Counted from the stretch's first letter, positions 1 through 7,980 are shown. The stretch is DNA of 64,000 nucleotides from Burkholderiales bacterium RIFCSPLOWO2_02_FULL_57_36 (GCA_001770855.1 MESE01000096.1:1-64000), one strand, 5' to 3'. The notes: a model not told the origin generated them from the sequence alone. Translations and numbers: made by a program.

Positions 1-13
1 CATTTCCCTCTCC
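1..13 (-). promoter_or_regulatory. Shine-Dalgarno and start codon of a gene leaving the left edge
   Basis: Read on the minus strand, GGAGAGGG (positions 13-6) is followed after two bases by ATG at positions 3-1. This is a good ribosome binding site and start codon for a gene whose body lies outside the window. Nothing can be said about its product. Confidence 0.4.
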
Positions 14-284
14 GTGTGGTTGAACGTGAGGGCATTGTGCCGGCCGGCCGCAGGCAAATCTATGACGCCGCTGGGTTACCGCTTACAGCGCGTTAACGGA
101 TGACATTCCACGAACGTTCCCAGTCCCACGATGGGACTACCCATAAATTGATTAGAAACTTGGCCTCATCTGTAGTAATTGCGATCTGATCTGACAATTA
201 CCCGATTCAACGCATCACCGGGACAATATCGCGCACGCTGCTATCGAGCAGCCGCCAGCATAACCTCGCTAAAATAAGCTTTTG
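14..284. other. Intergenic leader region, no gene recognised
   Basis: No convincing coding region was seen on either strand. A 7-bp hairpin (AGTCCCA/TGGGACT, 122-128 with 132-138, loop CGA) lies in the middle. If the ATG at 3-1 is real, this stretch is that gene's promoter and 5' leader and also the 3' flank of the MORN-repeat gene. No known riboswitch was recognised. Confidence 0.4.
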
Positions 285-1772
285 CTAATTCTTGGACGCC
301 TCGCGCGCGTTTTTGGCCGCAATCGCGTTCCGTTCAGTTAATGCGAGTTGCAAACGCCATCGTTGAAGATACTTCCTGATCGCCAACGGATCATGCATTT
401 GCGGCAGTGAGTGCGCTTCCTCGCTGATAGTCCCCGGGAATTTAAAATCGTCCGCCTCCCATTCCTCGACGAGCGACTTTGCCCTATAAAATGCGTCCTC
501 GAACGAGCTGGTGTTAGAGACCGCCTCCTTGAAAAAAGCGCGGCCGAAATAGGTAAAGTCATTTTCATCCGCGCAGCCAAATGAACGCCGATCATGCCGT
601 GCAGCCGTAATTACCAAAGTGTGGTCATCCTTCACCGCATCAATGAACCCGCCTGAATAGCATGCTGATATCAGGATGACCTTCCAACGAATGCCGGTCT
701 CTTTGAGCATGGCGCCGAGTTCCTTGGCTTGCAGATCCCGCAAATCCAAGCCATTCTGGTCGAGTACAAACTCGTGCTCCTTGGAGCCATGGCTGGTGAG
801 AAACATGAACAGAATATCGTTTTGCGGATCCATGCGAGTAGCGATGGCCTTCAGTGATTCCCGGATACTGGTTGTGGTCGCCATTGGATCGGACTTCAGC
901 GTATTGCGGCTGTTTACCAATATCAGAGAACGCCCCTCTGTACCGAATTCGCGATCGAACTTTTTGCGCACGAAGTCTACCTCGCGGCGGAATACTTCTT
1001 GCGAGCTGTCCCCTGCTACCGCCAGAAAATACAAATCGATATTCGCCGGATCCTGCGGGATCAGCTTCGCAAATGCGGAATCAAGCAGGCTGCGCTGGTC
1101 AGGCAAGGCAGCTCTAATCCTGGGAGCCAGCTCTTTATCTTCCAATATACCGCGGTGCCATGTACCGCTATCCTCGGCCCGCCCTGCCTGGGCGGGGTTT
1201 GCGTATTTGAGTGTTCCTTCCCCCTGATACGTGTCATCGGCGAACGTACCGATATATTCGTCGCCGTTGGCAAGCCGCAGAGTGCCTTGCCCGTGCATAC
1301 GCCACTGCTTGAACTCGCCGTCGTAGCGCACGCCCTGCTTTTCCGCCATGCGGCCAAGGCCGGTCAGTGTTCCATCGACGAACTGGCCTTTGAAGACGGT
1401 GCCCTCAGCATCTAAATAAGTACCCGCGCCATGAAATTTCCAATCGACAAATTCACCCTCATAACGCGATCCTTCCTTGTCCGTATAGGTGCCGTCTCCG
1501 GTCAGCGCGTTCTTTTCAAAATTACCTTCATAGATCTGACCGTCCGCCGTTTCAAAGCGCCCCTTGCCCTGATACATCCCATTCACAAAATTGCCGACGT
1601 AGACGGTGCCGTCGTTCATTTCCGCCCGCCCGTAACCTTCGCGCAATTCGTTCGCCAAGGCGATGTGCTCGGGCGCGGTTGCCTTGGGCGACAACACCGT
1701 GTAGCCGTACAAACCCGATATCGCAATCAGGAAAATAATGGCATTGACAAGACGATTACGAGGACGTGACAT
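285..1772 (-). CDS. Membrane-anchored MORN-repeat protein with C13-type (caspase-fold) peptidase domain
   Basis: The protein is 495 residues. A hydrophobic segment at about 9-27 looks like an uncleaved N-terminal anchor. Six MORN repeats follow in exact 23-residue register, starting at Tyr58, Tyr81, Tyr104, Phe127, Tyr150 and Tyr173 (pattern YxGxFxxxxxxGxGxx). The C-terminal half (about 240-470) resembles peptidase family C13 (legumain, GPI transamidase): beta-strand then His328 in FLTSHGS, and beta-strand then Cys371 in ILISACYSGGF, the His/Cys dyad of clan CD caspase-fold proteases. MORN repeats usually bind membranes or protein partners, so this may be a protease held at the inner membrane with the bulk in the periplasm. 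Substrate and function are unknown. It is a single gene with no obvious operon partner; the neighbour at 1958-2227 is on the same strand but 185 bp upstream. Confidence 0.85.
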   Translation of the reverse strand: MSRPRNRLVNAIIFLIAISGLYGYTVLSPKATAPEHIALANELREGYGRAEMNDGTVYVGNFVNGMYQGKGRFETADGQIYEGNFEKNALTGDGTYTDKEGSRYEGEFVDWKFHGAGTYLDAEGTVFKGQFVDGTLTGLGRMAEKQGVRYDGEFKQWRMHGQGTLRLANGDEYIGTFADDTYQGEGTLKYANPAQAGRAEDSGTWHRGILEDKELAPRIRAALPDQRSLLDSAFAKLIPQDPANIDLYFLAVAGDSSQEVFRREVDFVRKKFDREFGTEGRSLILVNSRNTLKSDPMATTTSIRESLKAIATRMDPQNDILFMFLTSHGSKEHEFVLDQNGLDLRDLQAKELGAMLKETGIRWKVILISACYSGGFIDAVKDDHTLVITAARHDRRSFGCADENDFTYFGRAFFKEAVSNTSSFEDAFYRAKSLVEEWEADDFKFPGTISEEAHSLPQMHDPLAIRKYLQRWRLQLALTERNAIAAKNAREASKN

Positions 1773-1957
1773 TCGTATGAATAATTCTGTATAAGTAATT
1801 TTTAGGCGCGTATGTCGTTTGCGAGAAATAGGAATTCAAGCATATGAGTCATGTGTATATATGCTTCATGCGGCATGTCACATATCGCCAAACTTCAATT
1901 TAGCATGGAACTGCCGCTAGCCGGACACAGCCGTCTGCATTGTAGACAGATCCGATG

Positions 1958-2227
1958 TTACCCGGAAAATTCATCGGGAGAACGAGGCGCTGCAGGGAGT
2001 TGTTCATCGAGAGACTGACGATACCTGATGCAACCCCGGAGAAAAGCAGGCCACTCCGGTACGACAGGCGAAACAGCCGATGGCTCGGGCAACAGGCCCC
2101 ACATCGCCGGATGATGCCAGCAGAGGTTTTGCTCCGTGCTGTCGCGATGCTCGCGGATGGCATTGCGGAGTTTGACCACTTCCGCAATGAGTTCATCGCG
2201 CGACAGGTTATTGAGGTCAGAATCCAT
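1958..2227 (-). CDS. Conserved small hypothetical protein (89 aa)
   Basis: The 89-residue product begins MDSDLNNLSRDEL, with an amphipathic helix of about 30 residues (DELIAEVVKLRNAIREHRD). Then comes a Trp/Pro-rich segment (CWHHPAMWGLLPE, then VPEWPAFLRGCIRYRQSLDEQ). I recognise this pattern from short uncharacterised proteins of Oxalobacteraceae, but no function is known to me. A strong AGAGGAT ribosome binding site lies 5-6 bases upstream of the ATG at 2227, which supports the start. There is no signal peptide or membrane segment, so it is probably cytoplasmic. The conserved His/Cys/Trp residues could bind a metal or nucleic acid, but that is speculation. Confidence 0.7.
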   Translation of the reverse strand: MDSDLNNLSRDELIAEVVKLRNAIREHRDSTEQNLCWHHPAMWGLLPEPSAVSPVVPEWPAFLRGCIRYRQSLDEQLPAAPRSPDEFSG

Positions 2228-2547
2228 GAAATCCTCTGATCGTTGTTACTACGCCTCACAGGCCACGCACTGCCGTGCCGTTTTTTCCCTGCACTGTCTT
2301 TGTCGTCGCGCCCTTCGCTTGCCACTCCAGTCCGCAGGATTCAACACGGATTGGATCGCGCCGGCGATGAAAATATCCCGCCTTGCAAATTACCTCGCTA
2401 GCGTTAAGTGCGCTGGCGAACCGACCTTCCTTGATCGGCAGGTCATTCTTGGGCCATGGCTTCATGGGGACTTCCGTTAAATATTTCTCGGCGAGAAAGA
2501 ACCGTGGCTTGAACACACATCCATCAATCAATCAAAGGAAACCAATC
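2228..2547. other. Intergenic region between divergent small genes
   Basis: The 320 bases hold the divergent promoters of the 89-aa gene and the csbD-like gene. On the minus strand an open frame 2465-2256 (69 aa, beginning MKPWPKNDL, with GGAAG eight bases before its ATG) is possible. It has no recognisable family and is rich in Arg/Lys, so it is mentioned here rather than called as a gene. Confidence 0.3.
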
Positions 2548-2733
2548 ATGAACAAAGATCAAGTCAAGGGCGAAGCCAAAAACATAGTAGGCAAGGTGCA
2601 GGAAGCCGCAGGGAAATTAATCGGCAGCGATGAACAGCAAGTAAAGGGACTGGAAAAACAGATCGAAGGCAATGTCGAAAAAACCTTGGGCAACGCCAAG
2701 GAAATCGTCAAGGATGCTGTCGACAAACTGTAA
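2548..2733 (+). CDS. CsbD-like stress protein
   Basis: The 61-residue protein starts at the ATG at 2548, preceded by AAAGGA nine bases upstream. It matches the CsbD family: MNKDQVKGEAKNIVGKVQEA, then GKLIGSDEQQVKG, ending in a Lys/Asp-rich amphipathic helix. CsbD-like proteins are small hydrophilic helical bundles, abundant and induced under general or osmotic stress in many bacteria; the molecular role is not settled. An open frame extends 165 bases upstream, but the conserved family start and the ribosome binding site fix the start here. The next gene downstream codes for a small lipoprotein on the same strand. Confidence 0.9.
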   Translation: MNKDQVKGEAKNIVGKVQEAAGKLIGSDEQQVKGLEKQIEGNVEKTLGNAKEIVKDAVDKL

Positions 2734-2824
2734 TTCGACCCAGAATTGAAAAGCGGTTTACCGTAACGATTTTTTCTGGCCGATCATGCTTGGCGGCCTT
2801 GGTTGAAACCAATCAGGAGTTCCA

Positions 2825-3076
2825 ATGAAAACACTTATCGCAGTGCTGGCCGCCGCTGGCGGTATCTTGTCCGGATGTGTCGAATACGCAGTGCCTTATG
2901 CAAGCGAACCCGTTTATGACAATCGGCCGGTTTACAGGGCGGAGGGCCACCGTCCGTATCGCGGCGATGGCGACCGCGATCGCGACGGCATACCGAATCG
3001 GGCCGATCGCGATAGAGATGGCGACGGTGTGCCAAATCGGATGGACAATCGTCCCAACAATCCAAACCGTTACTAA
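2825..3076 (+). CDS. Small lipoprotein with Asp-rich thrombospondin-3-like calcium repeat
   Basis: The protein has 83 residues and an AGGAG ribosome binding site. The first 18 residues form a lipoprotein signal peptide ending in the lipobox LSGC with Cys18, so it should be lipidated in the envelope. Residues 47-74 carry a double Asp-rich motif ([10 protein letters not shown] then [12 protein letters not shown]). This is the DxDxDGxPN pattern of thrombospondin type 3 repeats, which bind calcium in OmpA-like and other exported proteins. The tail is Asn/Pro-rich (NNPNRY). The same motif occurs twice in the protein at 3495-4064, so the two genes share a module and probably a common origin. Function is unknown; calcium binding at the cell surface is inferred. 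Confidence 0.8.
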   Translation: MKTLIAVLAAAGGILSGCVEYAVPYASEPVYDNRPVYRAEGHRPYRGDGDRDRDGIPNRADRDRDGDGVPNRMDNRPNNPNRY

Positions 3077-3085
3077 CACTTCATC

Positions 3086-3116
3086 TCCGATGCCGTTGCA
3101 ATCCAACGGCATCGGA
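3086..3116 (+). terminator. Stem-loop after the lipoprotein gene
   Basis: A perfect 13-bp stem (TCCGATGCCGTTG, 3086-3098, with 3104-3116) and a 5-base loop lie ten bases after the stop codon. The stem is strong but no U-run follows, so it may act as an RNA 3'-end stabiliser or a weak terminator. Confidence 0.5.
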
Positions 3117-3269
3117 AGTCTTGTGCCTCCAATCTCAATCAATCAGAAACCGCAATGCAAACGGATGCAATTCACCTGAGCGGACGGCGGGAAAATTGTC
3201 GATCCTGTCCGCCGCGAATTTTTATTGTGCTATGTGGGTTGCCGCACAGTAAAGCAAAAAATCATTCGC

Positions 3270-3342
3270 TATAGTCACCATGCAACCTCCCTCTCCAGAA
3301 GGTCGGAGTTGACCCGCACATCCAAAAGGTGTGCGGGCTTTT
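3270..3342 (+). ncRNA. Orphan terminator, possible short transcript
   Basis: In the 418-base gap between two genes, a clear intrinsic terminator (CCCGCACA 3313-3320 with TGTGCGGG 3330-3337, then CTTTTTAT) has no open reading frame directly before it. A TATAGT box at 3270-3275 could start a transcript near 3282 of about 60 bases, with a second small stem (CTCC..GGAG) before the terminator. No good -35 box was found. A small RNA or a truncated leader transcript is possible; the terminator is certain, the RNA gene is not. The rest of 3117-3494 shows nothing else. Confidence 0.3.
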
Positions 3343-3494
3343 TATACCCTGTTCGCTAAAGCGTACCCAAGGCCAGTGTATCGGGCAGCACGCAAAGCGT
3401 CGAAATGTATCTCTTGTAAGTAGATGCATCTCTTATGGTTTGTTCGCTGCAAGTCTATATATTGAATTGTACGTAACTTCATTGGAAGATACAT

Positions 3495-4064
3495 ATGAAA
3501 CGAATCTTGAGTACCACCGCAGCGATTATTCTCAGCACGGCTGCCTTTATCCCTGCTCAACAGGCGCACGCGCAAGTGGGCGTCCATATTGCGATCGGAA
3601 AAGCGCCGCCGCCGGTAAGATATGAGAGGGTTCCAGCAGCGCGCCGCGGTTATGAATGGGCACCCGGTTACTGGAACTGGAATGGCAGAAGGCATGTGTG
3701 GACCCAGGGGCATTGGGAGCGCGTACGCGCCGGCCGTTACTATCAGCGTCCGGAATGGCGCCAAGGCAATGACGGCTGGCGTCTGAATCGCGGCGGCTGG
3801 CAGCGTGGCGCGCGCCCGGGCGGCGATCGCGACCGCGATGGCATTCCAAACCGCGTGGATCGCGATCGTGACGGCGATGGTGTACCCAATCGCTTTGACA
3901 GCAATCCGAACAACCCGAACCGCAGCACGAACCTGAATCGCGGCAACGGCCCGAATGGAGATCGTGATCGTGACGGCATTCCAAACCGTGCGGACCGCGA
4001 CCGTGACGGTGATGGCGTACCCAATCGTTACGATGACAAACCGGGCAATCCGCGTCGCTATTGA
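3495..4064 (+). CDS. Secreted YXWGXW-repeat protein with two Asp-rich calcium-type repeats
   Basis: The protein has 189 residues. A signal peptide (1-26, cleavage after AHA) is followed by a YXWGXW-type region with WAPGYW at 55-60 and WTQGHW at 69-74, as in the BcpO-related family of exported small proteins. The C-terminal half has two copies of the thrombospondin-3-like module, at residues 110-143 and 155-189, each reading [10 protein letters not shown] then [12 protein letters not shown] and then an Asn/Pro-rich linker. The start is supported by GGAAG before the ATG. A strong terminator follows at 4096. Role unknown; an envelope protein whose Asp-rich tail binds calcium is likely. It shares its module with the lipoprotein at 2825-3076. 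Confidence 0.8.
   Translation: MKRILSTTAAIILSTAAFIPAQQAHAQVGVHIAIGKAPPPVRYERVPAARRGYEWAPGYWNWNGRRHVWTQGHWERVRAGRYYQRPEWRQGNDGWRLNRGGWQRGARPGGDRDRDGIPNRVDRDRDGDGVPNRFDSNPNNPNRSTNLNRGNGPNGDRDRDGIPNRADRDRDGDGVPNRYDDKPGNPRRY
3822..4061 (+). repeat. Two tandem copies of the Asp-rich repeat module
   Basis: The copies are 3822-3923 and 3957-4061, separated by a 33-base linker. A third copy lies at 2963-3046 in the upstream lipoprotein gene. The amino acid sequence is almost identical between copies while many third codon positions differ, so the protein motif is under selection and the duplications are not recent. Confidence 0.8.
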
Positions 4065-4095
4065 TATCCTGACGCGGCCCGTCATCGTTGAAACG

Positions 4096-4123
4096 AACCG
4101 CCCGAAGCCGGGCGGTTTTTTTT
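4096..4123 (+). terminator. Intrinsic terminator
   Basis: A nine-bp stem (AACCGCCCG with CGGGCGGTT, 4096-4104 and 4109-4117), a four-base loop and a run of eight T (4116-4123). It ends transcription of the YXWGXW-repeat gene. Confidence 0.9.
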
Positions 4124-4291
4124 ATTTAGAAGTGCGATCGGCAGGCACCCTGCCATTGGCCAATATGAATACTCACGCAGTACGCTCATCCGAATGATGA
4201 CCGTACGTGTCAACTATTTACGGAAGTCTCAACAATCCGAAACCAGCATGGCGTCCGCGGGTAAAAAAGCGCCATGTACTTCCACCTGGCA

Positions 4292-5416
4292 TCAGGACCC
4301 GGCAAATTGCTCCCGCTCGTGCTCGGTACGGATCCGAAGCGATCCGGGAACATGGATGGTAGAGGTAGGAAATGCGACTTCAGCCCCATGGTGCCCGATG
4401 ATGTCCATCGCTTTCAGCAACACATCTTCTTTCACTTCATGGTAACGAATCCAGTTGGTCGTACGTGTAAATGTGTAGATGAAAAAATCGAGTGATGAAG
4501 GCGCGAACTTGTTGAAGTTCACGATGATGGTCTGGGATTGATCGATCTCCGGATGCGCCTGCAGCATTTCCTTTACGTCCTGGACGATGCTCCGGACCTT
4601 GTCAGCATCATCGTAACGAACCCCAATGGTTTCGTTGATTCGGCGATGCGTCATGCGCGAGGGATTCTCCACGGCGATGGTGGTAAAGGTCGCATTCGGA
4701 AGATACAGCGGCCTTTGATCAAACGTGCGGATCTTGGTCAGCCGCCAGCCGATATGTTCAACGGTTCCTTCGATATCACGATCAGGTGACCGTATCCAGT
4801 CGCCGACAGCAAACGGCCGGTCGAGGTAAATCATCAGTGCGCCAAAAAAATTGGCAAGAAGATCTTTTGATGCAAAGCCGATGGCGATTCCGCCAAGACC
4901 GCCAAACGCCAGTACGCCCGAGACGCTGAAGCCGAGTGTCTGCAGGATGATCAACGCCACCGTAATGAATACCGACAGACGCAGCAGCTTGGCAATGGCG
5001 CTGATCGTAGTCTGATCGACGTGCTTGCCTGCCGCCTTTTGGGATTCGATGAAGTTCTTTTCCGCTCTTTTGATGAATCTCTGGAGAAACCATCCTAAAC
5101 ATACGATGACACCGATATCGCGAACGACATTCACCGCTTCGAACAGGACCGACTGTGTATGCTGCTGCAAAATCTTTGCTGCAAGAGCAATGCCTACAAT
5201 CCAGATCAATACGGTAAATGGCTTGCGTACAGCATCCACCAGGGCATCGTCCCAAGGCGTAGTGGTTTTTTGAAGTTTTACGTGCAAACGATTCAGTACC
5301 TTTGCAGCGATGAAATTCAGCAGTAAGGTTAAAAACACGACAATAAAAACCTGCACAGCCACACTTGTTTCCAGCGAGTACGACTTCATTTCATTTAATA
5401 AATCGATACCAAACAT
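4292..5416 (-). CDS. MscS-family mechanosensitive ion channel
   Basis: The protein has 374 residues from the ATG at 5416, which has GGAG eight bases upstream; an in-frame ATG 39 bases earlier lacks a ribosome binding site. Inner-membrane channel that opens under membrane tension to release solutes on osmotic downshock. There are about four N-terminal membrane segments, then the pore-lining helix with Gly/Ala packing (VLAFGGLGGIAIGFASKDLL) and the start of the cytoplasmic beta domain (FFGALMIYLDRPFAVGDWI). The soluble vestibule follows (VEHIGWRLTKIRTFDQRPLYLPN), ending around residue 360. It is longer than E. coli MscS (286 residues) by extra N-terminal segments, as in the YbdG/YnaI-type paralogues. 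It is a single gene on the minus strand, convergent with the gene at 3495. Confidence 0.92.
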   Translation of the reverse strand: MFGIDLLNEMKSYSLETSVAVQVFIVVFLTLLLNFIAAKVLNRLHVKLQKTTTPWDDALVDAVRKPFTVLIWIVGIALAAKILQQHTQSVLFEAVNVVRDIGVIVCLGWFLQRFIKRAEKNFIESQKAAGKHVDQTTISAIAKLLRLSVFITVALIILQTLGFSVSGVLAFGGLGGIAIGFASKDLLANFFGALMIYLDRPFAVGDWIRSPDRDIEGTVEHIGWRLTKIRTFDQRPLYLPNATFTTIAVENPSRMTHRRINETIGVRYDDADKVRSIVQDVKEMLQAHPEIDQSQTIIVNFNKFAPSSLDFFIYTFTRTTNWIRYHEVKEDVLLKAMDIIGHHGAEVAFPTSTIHVPGSLRIRTEHEREQFAGS

Positions 5417-5608
5417 ATCTTTAACTCCATCAATACGATATTCCGCAGCCTGCATTTTACGATTAATCGAATGCAGTTTTTCAATGGAGATCGTTCCGGG
5501 TGCTTGGACGCGGATTTGACATTGCTAAATAGAGGATTGGTGAACAGGTTCTGCCGAGTCCGCGAATTTGACGCGGACCCGTCGAAACAATGCGTGTCCC
5601 GCTTAATT

Positions 5609-6037
5609 TTATTTATTGTCCGGAACAACAAGTTCTCGTATTACGCCACCAGTACTGATGCTACCGCTGGTCGTGCCTTCACCATTTATACGGCGCTGGC
5701 ACGCATCGCGGTCATCCGCTGGTAACGCATTGCAACGTGTCTGGGCATTTTGCTGGTACGCATTCGGACCATTATCAAGGCGCCCCCCTTTTTTCTCGGC
5801 CAGCGCTGCCCCGGCCTCCCTCAGGCAAGTCGCGCGGTCCTGGCTCGATTGGCCACTGTTGCAAAATGCCCGCTCCGTCTGGTAGCGTGCATTTACGTCT
5901 GATGAATTATTTGCAGCCATTGCCGTTGTTGACGTGAATGAGCTACTCAATACGAGAAACGCCAAGGCCGACAACAAAGTTGCTTGGCGGGTAAAATTTG
6001 CGACTCTTGAGTCAAAACGAATTTTCTTGATTGACAT
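5609..6037 (-). CDS. Secreted conserved hypothetical protein with four cysteines
   Basis: The protein has 142 residues. A long basic-then-hydrophobic signal peptide ends near residue 41 (TTAMAA|NN). The mature part has RAFCNSGQSSQDRATCLREAGAA and, after a Gly/Asn-rich stretch, TRCNALPADDRDACQRRI, that is two CxnC pairs suited to disulfides in the periplasm. It ends with a Gly/Ser-rich strand (TTSGSISTGGVIRELVVPDN). I recognise this layout from uncharacterised exported proteins of Burkholderiales; no function is known. The ATG at 6037 is preceded by GGAG. It is divergent from creA. Confidence 0.75.
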   Translation of the reverse strand: MSIKKIRFDSRVANFTRQATLLSALAFLVLSSSFTSTTAMAANNSSDVNARYQTERAFCNSGQSSQDRATCLREAGAALAEKKGGRLDNGPNAYQQNAQTRCNALPADDRDACQRRINGEGTTSGSISTGGVIRELVVPDNK

Positions 6038-6256
6038 GATGATCTCCGATGTAAAACCTCAATCTATCGAAAAGCAATCTTGTCCGTCTGTACGCTATCA
6101 AACACAGGAGCGCGATTACGTCGGCATCGAACTTTCACTGATCGCATTGACGAATTAATTTCGGACGGACCTGCAAATTTCCACCCAACACGGCACTTGC
6201 ATCTATCTGCTTTGCTGGTATGGTTTCCAGCAACCATTTAAATAAAAGGGAAATTC

Positions 6257-6727
6257 ATGAATGCCAGATTATTGTTGCCCGCATTTCTTTTATTGATCGC
6301 ACCGGCGCTGCGCGCCGAACGAATCGGTGAAGTCGACACCGTCTTCAAGTTCATCGGGCCTGATCACAAGATCGTGGTGGAGGTGTTCGACGATCCCAGG
6401 GTTGCCGGGGTGAGCTGCTACCTTTCCAGGGCCAAGACCGGCGGCATCAAAGGCGCATTCGGTCTGGCCGAAGACAAGGCCGAAGCGTCGGTGGCTTGCC
6501 GCCAGGTAGGCGCCATCAGTTTTACCGGTCCGATTCCCAGGCAGGAAGAGGTATTCACTGAGCGGGCATCGATCTTGTTCAAGCGCATTCGCGTCGTGCG
6601 AATGGCTGATTCCAAGCGCAATGCATTGGTCTATCTGGTGTATTCCGATCGTGTCATCGAAGGCAGTCCGCAAAACAGCATCACGGCCGTACCAGTACCC
6701 GCAAGTCAGCAGATTCCGATCAAGTGA
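6257..6727 (+). CDS. creA: CreA family exported protein
   Basis: The protein has 156 residues, with a signal peptide at 1-20 ([16 protein letters not shown]). The mature domain matches CreA of E. coli: [36 protein letters not shown] (in part), [15 protein letters not shown], and [36 protein letters not shown]. The two Cys residues probably pair. In E. coli creA precedes the creBCD two-component genes, but here those genes are absent and creA stands alone. The biochemical function is unknown. An AAGGGAAA ribosome binding site precedes the ATG. Confidence 0.9.
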   Translation: MNARLLLPAFLLLIAPALRAERIGEVDTVFKFIGPDHKIVVEVFDDPRVAGVSCYLSRAKTGGIKGAFGLAEDKAEASVACRQVGAISFTGPIPRQEEVFTERASILFKRIRVVRMADSKRNALVYLVYSDRVIEGSPQNSITAVPVPASQQIPIK

Positions 6728-6828
6728 GACTATTCGGCAGGAAGGCGCAGGAACCTGTCAGCTTTTTGCTCGATGCCGTCGGACAATTAACCACCGAAAG
6801 ATGGCGGGCCTGACTGCGCACGACACAC

Positions 6829-7188
6829 TCATGCCAGGAAAAGAACGATCAACGCAGCTACGGCGGGAACGGTTTGAACATACAAAATGCGCAACTGCAC
6901 GGTTGCCGCACCGATGATTCCGGCCACCGCGACACAAATCAGGCCAAACACGGTAAAAGCCTTGCCAAGAACCGGATCTGCAGCCAAGAAACCGACCGCC
7001 AAAGCTGCCGCAAGGAAGCCGTTGTAGAAGCCTTGGTTCATCATGGCTGGCGCCATTACTTCAGCCTGTTCCTTGGTCAAACCGAATACCTTGCGCCCGC
7101 GGGTCTTGAACAATACGGTTTCGAGCAACAAGATGTAAACGTGGATCAGCAACACAAGGCCGGCGAGGACTTTTGCGGCAAGTAACAT
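6829..7188 (-). CDS. DUF1304 family small membrane protein
   Basis: The protein has 119 residues and four hydrophobic segments (about 4-26, 51-69, 74-94 and 99-118). The family signature is HVYILLLETVLF near residue 17, then GFYNGFLAAALAVG. DUF1304 proteins are inner-membrane proteins of unknown role; a DoxX-like fold has been suggested. A well-formed promoter (TTGACA, 17 bases, TATTGT, minus strand) lies directly upstream and overlaps a palindrome next to the divergent TetR gene, so TetR control of this gene is likely. Confidence 0.85.
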   Translation of the reverse strand: MLLAAKVLAGLVLLIHVYILLLETVLFKTRGRKVFGLTKEQAEVMAPAMMNQGFYNGFLAAALAVGFLAADPVLGKAFTVFGLICVAVAGIIGAATVQLRILYVQTVPAVAALIVLFLA

Positions 7189-7236
7189 GGGGATTCTCCG
7201 AGGAGGTTAAGTTAGACAGCAGAGGTAGCTCAATTA

Positions 7237-7265
7237 ACAATACGTAATTACGTTATAATTGTCAA
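7237..7265. promoter_or_regulatory. Divergent promoters over a palindromic candidate TetR operator
   Basis: On the minus strand, TTGACA (7265-7260) and TATTGT (7242-7237) are 17 bases apart and point into the DUF1304 gene. On the plus strand, TATAAT at 7254-7259 can serve the tetR gene. Between and overlapping them is the perfect 12-bp palindrome ACGTAATTACGT (7242-7253). Binding of the TetR dimer here would block both promoters. Confidence 0.6.
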
Positions 7266-7293
7266 CCTGGAATGGTAGAGGAGATCTTCAATC

Positions 7294-7980
7294 ATGAAGG
7301 AACACGGCAAGCCAACCGCAGCGAAACGTGATGGCCGCAAGGAAAATGCCACGGCAACCCAGATCGCTTTGCGTGCGGCGGGGCGGCGCCTGTTTGGCAG
7401 CCAAGGCTATGAAGCCACTTCGCTGGGTGCGCTATGTGCTGAAGCGGGGGTCACGACCGGCGCCTTGTATCATCACTTCGGCGATAAGAAGGGCTTATTT
7501 GCGGCGGTCGCCGAAGAACTCGACAGCGGCCTGGTCAAGGTAGTTGCGCATGCCGGTTCACATGCTCTGGTACAAGGACAAGATCCGTGGACGGCGTTCC
7601 TCGCTGGAATCGATGCCCTGCTTGCAGCTGGCGCCGATCCGGGCATCCGCAGGATCGGCTTGATTGATGCTTCGGCCGTACTGGGAACCGAAAGTTGGCT
7701 TGCGATTCGCGAGCGTCATGGCCTGGGTGCAATGACCCAGGCCATCACCGGCTTGCAGACGCTTGGCCTAGTCAGCCCGGGCGATCCGATTCGCCTGGCG
7801 CGCATCATATTGGGCATGTTGTATGGCGCACTCGAAGCCTTGCCGGGCGATTCTGCCAAAGTTCCAGAGGCTCTGACCGAAACCATGCAACTCGTACATA
7901 CGATGCTGCGTAGCCTGTGCAAGGAAACACCGGCAAAAGAAAAGAAAAATTCCCGTAATACTCTTCAGGGCGACAGCTAA
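7294..7980 (+). CDS. TetR family transcriptional regulator
   Basis: The protein has 228 residues. The N-terminal helix-turn-helix domain at about 20-68 has the family pattern (AAGRRLFGSQGYEATSLGAL, then AGVTTGALYHHFGDKKGLF). The C-terminal ligand domain is family-variable and its ligand cannot be told. It is divergent from the DUF1304 gene across a 105-bp gap with a palindromic operator, so it probably represses itself and that gene. Similar TetR-membrane protein pairs often respond to a toxic small molecule, but that is inference. Confidence 0.92.
   Translation: MKEHGKPTAAKRDGRKENATATQIALRAAGRRLFGSQGYEATSLGALCAEAGVTTGALYHHFGDKKGLFAAVAEELDSGLVKVVAHAGSHALVQGQDPWTAFLAGIDALLAAGADPGIRRIGLIDASAVLGTESWLAIRERHGLGAMTQAITGLQTLGLVSPGDPIRLARIILGMLYGALEALPGDSAKVPEALTETMQLVHTMLRSLCKETPAKEKKNSRNTLQGDS

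Noticed and set aside
2256..2465. Possible 69-residue minus-strand gene beginning MKPWPKNDL
   Set aside because: It has a fair ribosome binding site but no family, a composition like random high-GC frames and a competing open frame on the other strand. Kept only as a note.
3822..4061. CRISPR-like repeat
   Set aside because: The repeats are in frame, protein-conserved and codon-divergent, so they are a protein domain repeat.
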